DNA from: Pseudomonadota bacterium
Lineage (GTDB): Bacteria > Desulfobacterota > Desulfovibrionia > Desulfovibrionales > Desulfovibrionaceae
NCBI GenBank assembly: GCA_018822065.1
Contig: JAHJKV010000014.1
Location: forward strand, 1 to 5,958
Direction: 5' to 3'
DNA: 5,958 bases
Shown: positions 3,360 through 5,958 of the stretch, piece by piece
Layout of the letters: every line of letters starts with the position of its first letter
How positions within the stretch are numbered: the stretch's first letter is position 1
Notes under the pieces: model-generated
What the model saw: only the letters and a program-made list of their open reading frames with translations
What the model was told of the DNA's origin: nothing
The model's database searches: none
Program-made: the position numbers and the translations under genes

Positions 3360-5958
3360 CTAGCCCTCTGCGAGCACGGCCGTGCAGCGCGGACAGGCGC
3401 TAGGGTGCTCGGGGTTGGTGCCAAGTTCGGTGTCGTAGCGCCAGCAGCGTTCGCATTTGGCTCCTTCGGCACGTTCCACGAGAATGGCCAGCTTCTGGAT
3501 TTCCTCGGAGACGAAGGCCTCAGACGGGGCGTCGGAGGCATCGGCCACCAAGGCCTGAGACACGATGAAGAATTCACGCAGGTCCAGGCCCTTGAGTGCT
3601 TCCTGCACCATTTCCGGGGCATGGATGGTGATCTTGGCGTCCAGGGGTTTGCCGATGACTCCGTCCCTTCGCTTGGGCTCGATGGCCTTGGTCACTTCGC
3701 CGCGCAGGTCGAGCAGCAGTTCCCAGCGACCACGTTCCTCGGAACTCAGCCCTGGGTCCGGGATGTTCGGGTGGAGGGCAAAGACGGTATCCACGCCTGG
3801 TTTGAGGGCATCGGGGACGTAGCTGAACACCTCGTCTGCCGTGAAGGAGAGCACCGGTGCCATGTTGATCATGAGCATGTTCAGGGCGTGGAAGATCACG
3901 GTCTGGGCGCTGCGGCGTTCACGGCTGGTGGCGGACTCGACGTAGAGGCGGTCTTTGGCGATGTCCAGGAAGAAGGCGGACAATTCGGTGACGCAGGTTC
4001 CCTGGAGCGCCTGGTAGACCCTGTGGAATTCGAAGCTGCCATAGGCTGCCTGGATTTCGAGATGGCGACGGTGGATCAGATCTAGGGCAAAGCGGTCCAC
4101 CTCCAGGAGCGCATTCGGGGCGAGCAGGTCGTCCAGGGTGAGGTCCCAGAGATTGGAGAGCAGGAATTTGCAGGTATTGCGGATGCGGCGATAGGCGTCC
4201 ACCAGCCGGGTCATGATCTCATCTGAGATGCGGATGTCCTCCTGGTAGTTCACGGCTGAGACCCACAGGCGCAGGAGTTCTGCGCCATATTTGTCGATGA
4301 TCTCCTGGGGCGCGAGCACGTTGCCGATGGACTTGGACATCTTGCGGCCCTCGCCGTCCACCACGTAGCCATGGGTGAGCACGGTTTTGTAGGGCGGGGT
4401 GCCGCGCGTGCCGACCGAGGCGAGCAGGGAGCTGTGGAACCAGCCCCGGTGCTGGTCCGAACCCTCAAGATAGAGGTCGGCAGGGAAGGAAAGTTCGGGA
4501 CGCTGTTCCACCACTGCGGCAAAGGAGGTGCCAGAGTCGAACCAGACATCCAGGATGTCAGTCTCACGCTTCCAGTGGGTGCCGCCGCATTTGGGACAGG
4601 TAAGGCCGACGGGGACCAGTTCGCTCATCTCCGCTTCGTACCAGTAGTCGCAGCCAGTAGGGTGCTTTTTGAATTTGTCGACGATGGACATGACCCAGTC
4701 GGTTCCGAACCAGGACTCGTCGCAGTCCTCGCAGAGCAGGGCGAGGATGGGCACGCCCCAGTTGCGCTGGCGCGAGATGCACCAGTCCGGGCGGTTTTCG
4801 ATCATGCTGTGGATACGGTCCTTGCCCCAGGCCGGGATCCAGGAGACTTGGTCCTTGATGGCGGTTAGGGCCCGGGTGCGCAGGTCGTTTTCTTCCATGG
4901 AGATGAACCATTGGGTGGTGGCCCGGAAGATCACCGGCTCCTTGCAGCGCCAGCAATGGGGGTAGGAGTGTTCGATCTTCTTGGAAGCCAGGAGATGGCC
5001 GAATTCCTTGAGTTTCAGGATCACTTCGGGGTTGGCTTCGAACACGGAGAGCCCGGCAAAGAACTCCACTTCATTGTAGAATTGTCCTTCGTCATTCAAA
5101 GGCGAATAGATATCCAGGCCGTTACGCATCCCTGTGTCGTAGTCTTCGCGACCATGGCCGGGAGCGGTGTGCACACAGCCTGTGCCAGCTTCCAGGGTGA
5201 CGTAATCGGCGGTGAGGACCGGGGAAGGGCGGTCATAGAAGGGGTGGCGGGCCACCAGACCGGCCAGCTCGGCTCCCTTGACCCGTGTGTCGATATCATA
5301 GTTCTCCCACCCGAAGAGCGCGGCGCATGCCTCCAGCATTCCTTCGGCCAGGACGTAGATTTCGCCGTCCACGCGGACAAAGACATATTCGAAGTCCGGA
5401 TGGACAGCCACGGCCATGTTGTCCGGAAGGGTCCAGGGGGTGGTGGTCCAGATGACGATGAAGGTTTTGTCCGGCTTTGAGCCCTGCACGAAGCGGCTGA
5501 CGCCCTCGTCGGTCAGGGGAAAGCGGACGTAGATGGACGGGGAACTGTGGTCGAAATATTCCACCTCGGCCTCGGCCAGGGCGGTCTTGCAGTCGCAGCA
5601 CCAGTGCACGGGTTTCTTGCCGCGCACCACAGAGCCTTTGGCCATGAAATTACCCAGTTCCCGGGCTGTGGCCGCCTCGTAGAGAGGATTCATGGTCATG
5701 TACGGCTCGTCCCAGACACCCATGACTCCAAGGCGTTTGAATTCGCTGCGCTGCACATCGAGCCATTTTGCGGCGTATTCGCGGCAGATTTTCCGAAGTA
5801 CCAGCGGAGGCACGACCTTACCCTTCTTCTTCAGGTCAGTGGTGACCTTGTGTTCGATGGGCAGACCGTGACAGTCCCAGCCGGGCACATATTCGGCGCG
5901 CTGGCCCTGGAGATTTCGGGACTTGATGATGATATCCTTGAGGACCTTGTTCAGGGCC
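3360..5958 (-). CDS. ileS: Isoleucyl-tRNA synthetase, partial (N-terminus beyond window)
   Basis: This class I aminoacyl-tRNA synthetase charges tRNA-Ile in the cytosol and edits misactivated valine. About 865 residues are visible; the frame stays open to the window edge, beginning ALNKVLKDIIIKSRNLQGQR. The missing head, probably about 70 residues, would hold the HIGH motif. Visible hallmarks in order: VPGWDCHGLPIEHK near 5850-5888; the CP1 editing domain with TTTPWTLPDN and GTGCVHTAPGHGREDYDTG; NWGVPI; CPKCGGTHW followed by DVWFDSG; the KMSKS loop at 4329-4343 (GRKMSKSIGNV); and a C-terminal zinc finger (CERCW and CPRC, near 3380-3460). The zinc finger and overall layout match the common bacterial form (E. 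coli-like) rather than the eukaryote-like, mupirocin-resistant form. The apparent start at 5886-5888 is only an internal GTG inside WDCHG context, not the true start. The TAG stop directly precedes lspA. No frameshift or missing motif is seen. Confidence 0.98.
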   Translation of the reverse strand, partial: ALNKVLKDIIIKSRNLQGQRAEYVPGWDCHGLPIEHKVTTDLKKKGKVVPPLVLRKICREYAAKWLDVQRSEFKRLGVMGVWDEPYMTMNPLYEAATARELGNFMAKGSVVRGKKPVHWCCDCKTALAEAEVEYFDHSSPSIYVRFPLTDEGVSRFVQGSKPDKTFIVIWTTTPWTLPDNMAVAVHPDFEYVFVRVDGEIYVLAEGMLEACAALFGWENYDIDTRVKGAELAGLVARHPFYDRPSPVLTADYVTLEAGTGCVHTAPGHGREDYDTGMRNGLDIYSPLNDEGQFYNEVEFFAGLSVFEANPEVILKLKEFGHLLASKKIEHSYPHCWRCKEPVIFRATTQWFISMEENDLRTRALTAIKDQVSWIPAWGKDRIHSMIENRPDWCISRQRNWGVPILALLCEDCDESWFGTDWVMSIVDKFKKHPTGCDYWYEAEMSELVPVGLTCPKCGGTHWKRETDILDVWFDSGTSFAAVVEQRPELSFPADLYLEGSDQHRGWFHSSLLASVGTRGTPPYKTVLTHGYVVDGEGRKMSKSIGNVLAPQEIIDKYGAELLRLWVSAVNYQEDIRISDEIMTRLVDAYRRIRNTCKFLLSNLWDLTLDDLLAPNALLEVDRFALDLIHRRHLEIQAAYGSFEFHRVYQALQGTCVTELSAFFLDIAKDRLYVESATSRERRSAQTVIFHALNMLMINMAPVLSFTADEVFSYVPDALKPGVDTVFALHPNIPDPGLSSEERGRWELLLDLRGEVTKAIEPKRRDGVIGKPLDAKITIHAPEMVQEALKGLDLREFFIVSQALVADASDAPSEAFVSEEIQKLAILVERAEGAKCERCWRYDTELGTNPEHPSACPRCTAVLAEG
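3364..3369 (-). promoter_or_regulatory. Ribosome binding site of lspA
   Basis: The minus strand reads AGAGGG four bases before the lspA ATG. The site is inside the last codons of ileS (the Ala-Glu-Gly end), so lspA initiation depends on ribosomes reaching or clearing the ileS stop. Confidence 0.6.

Noticed and set aside
3219..4085. Plus-strand open frame of 288 residues opposite ileS and lspA
   Set aside because: It lies entirely antisense to two well-identified genes, has a Gly/His/Val/Asp-rich composition typical of a reverse-complement shadow, and shows no recognisable domain.
4371..5480. Several plus-strand frames opposite ileS (165 and 189 residues)
   Set aside because: They are antisense to strongly conserved ileS motifs including CP1 and have no protein-like features of their own.

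Overview
This window reads as a chromosomal segment from a GC-rich Gram-negative bacterium, most likely a member of the Desulfovibrionales or a close relative. That assignment is inference. It rests on the protein flavour (a NIL-domain ferredoxin, a Desulfovibrio-like PilZ protein and the GCCYG-type Lgt) and on the recalled gene order ileS-lspA; no database comparison was possible. Seven genes lie on the minus strand and fill the window almost completely. There is no intergenic gap longer than about 22 bases and no RNA gene, mobile element or CRISPR array.

In transcription order, from high to low coordinates, the genes are: ileS (isoleucyl-tRNA synthetase, amino terminus cut off by the window edge); lspA (lipoprotein signal peptidase II); a divergent lgt (prolipoprotein diacylglyceryl transferase); a 69-residue two-helix membrane protein with a PLDc_N-like domain; a CpoB/YbgF-like coiled-coil plus TPR lipoprotein; a small NIL-domain protein with two [4Fe-4S] motifs; and a PilZ-domain protein whose carboxyl end runs off the left edge.

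The junctions are very tight. The ileS stop abuts the lspA start, lspA and lgt overlap by 20 bases, lgt and the small membrane gene share one base (TGATG), and the membrane gene and the lipoprotein share four (ATGA). The last two junctions have gaps of roughly 20 bases, each with a Shine-Dalgarno sequence. I see no terminator or obvious promoter between genes, so a single polycistronic transcript with translational coupling is the simplest reading.

The central theme is lipoprotein maturation. Lgt attaches the lipid, LspA cleaves the signal peptide, and a clear lipoprotein substrate is encoded in the same run. The genes at the two ends add translation (ileS), probable sulfur-amino-acid or redox metabolism (NIL-ferredoxin) and possible c-di-GMP signalling (PilZ). 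Nothing here is an obviously new system. The points most worth a second look are the substituted active-site motifs of Lgt, the inserted helix and altered motif of the PilZ protein, the possible homocysteine-synthesis role of the NIL-ferredoxin, and the uncharacterised small membrane protein coupled between lgt and the lipoprotein gene.
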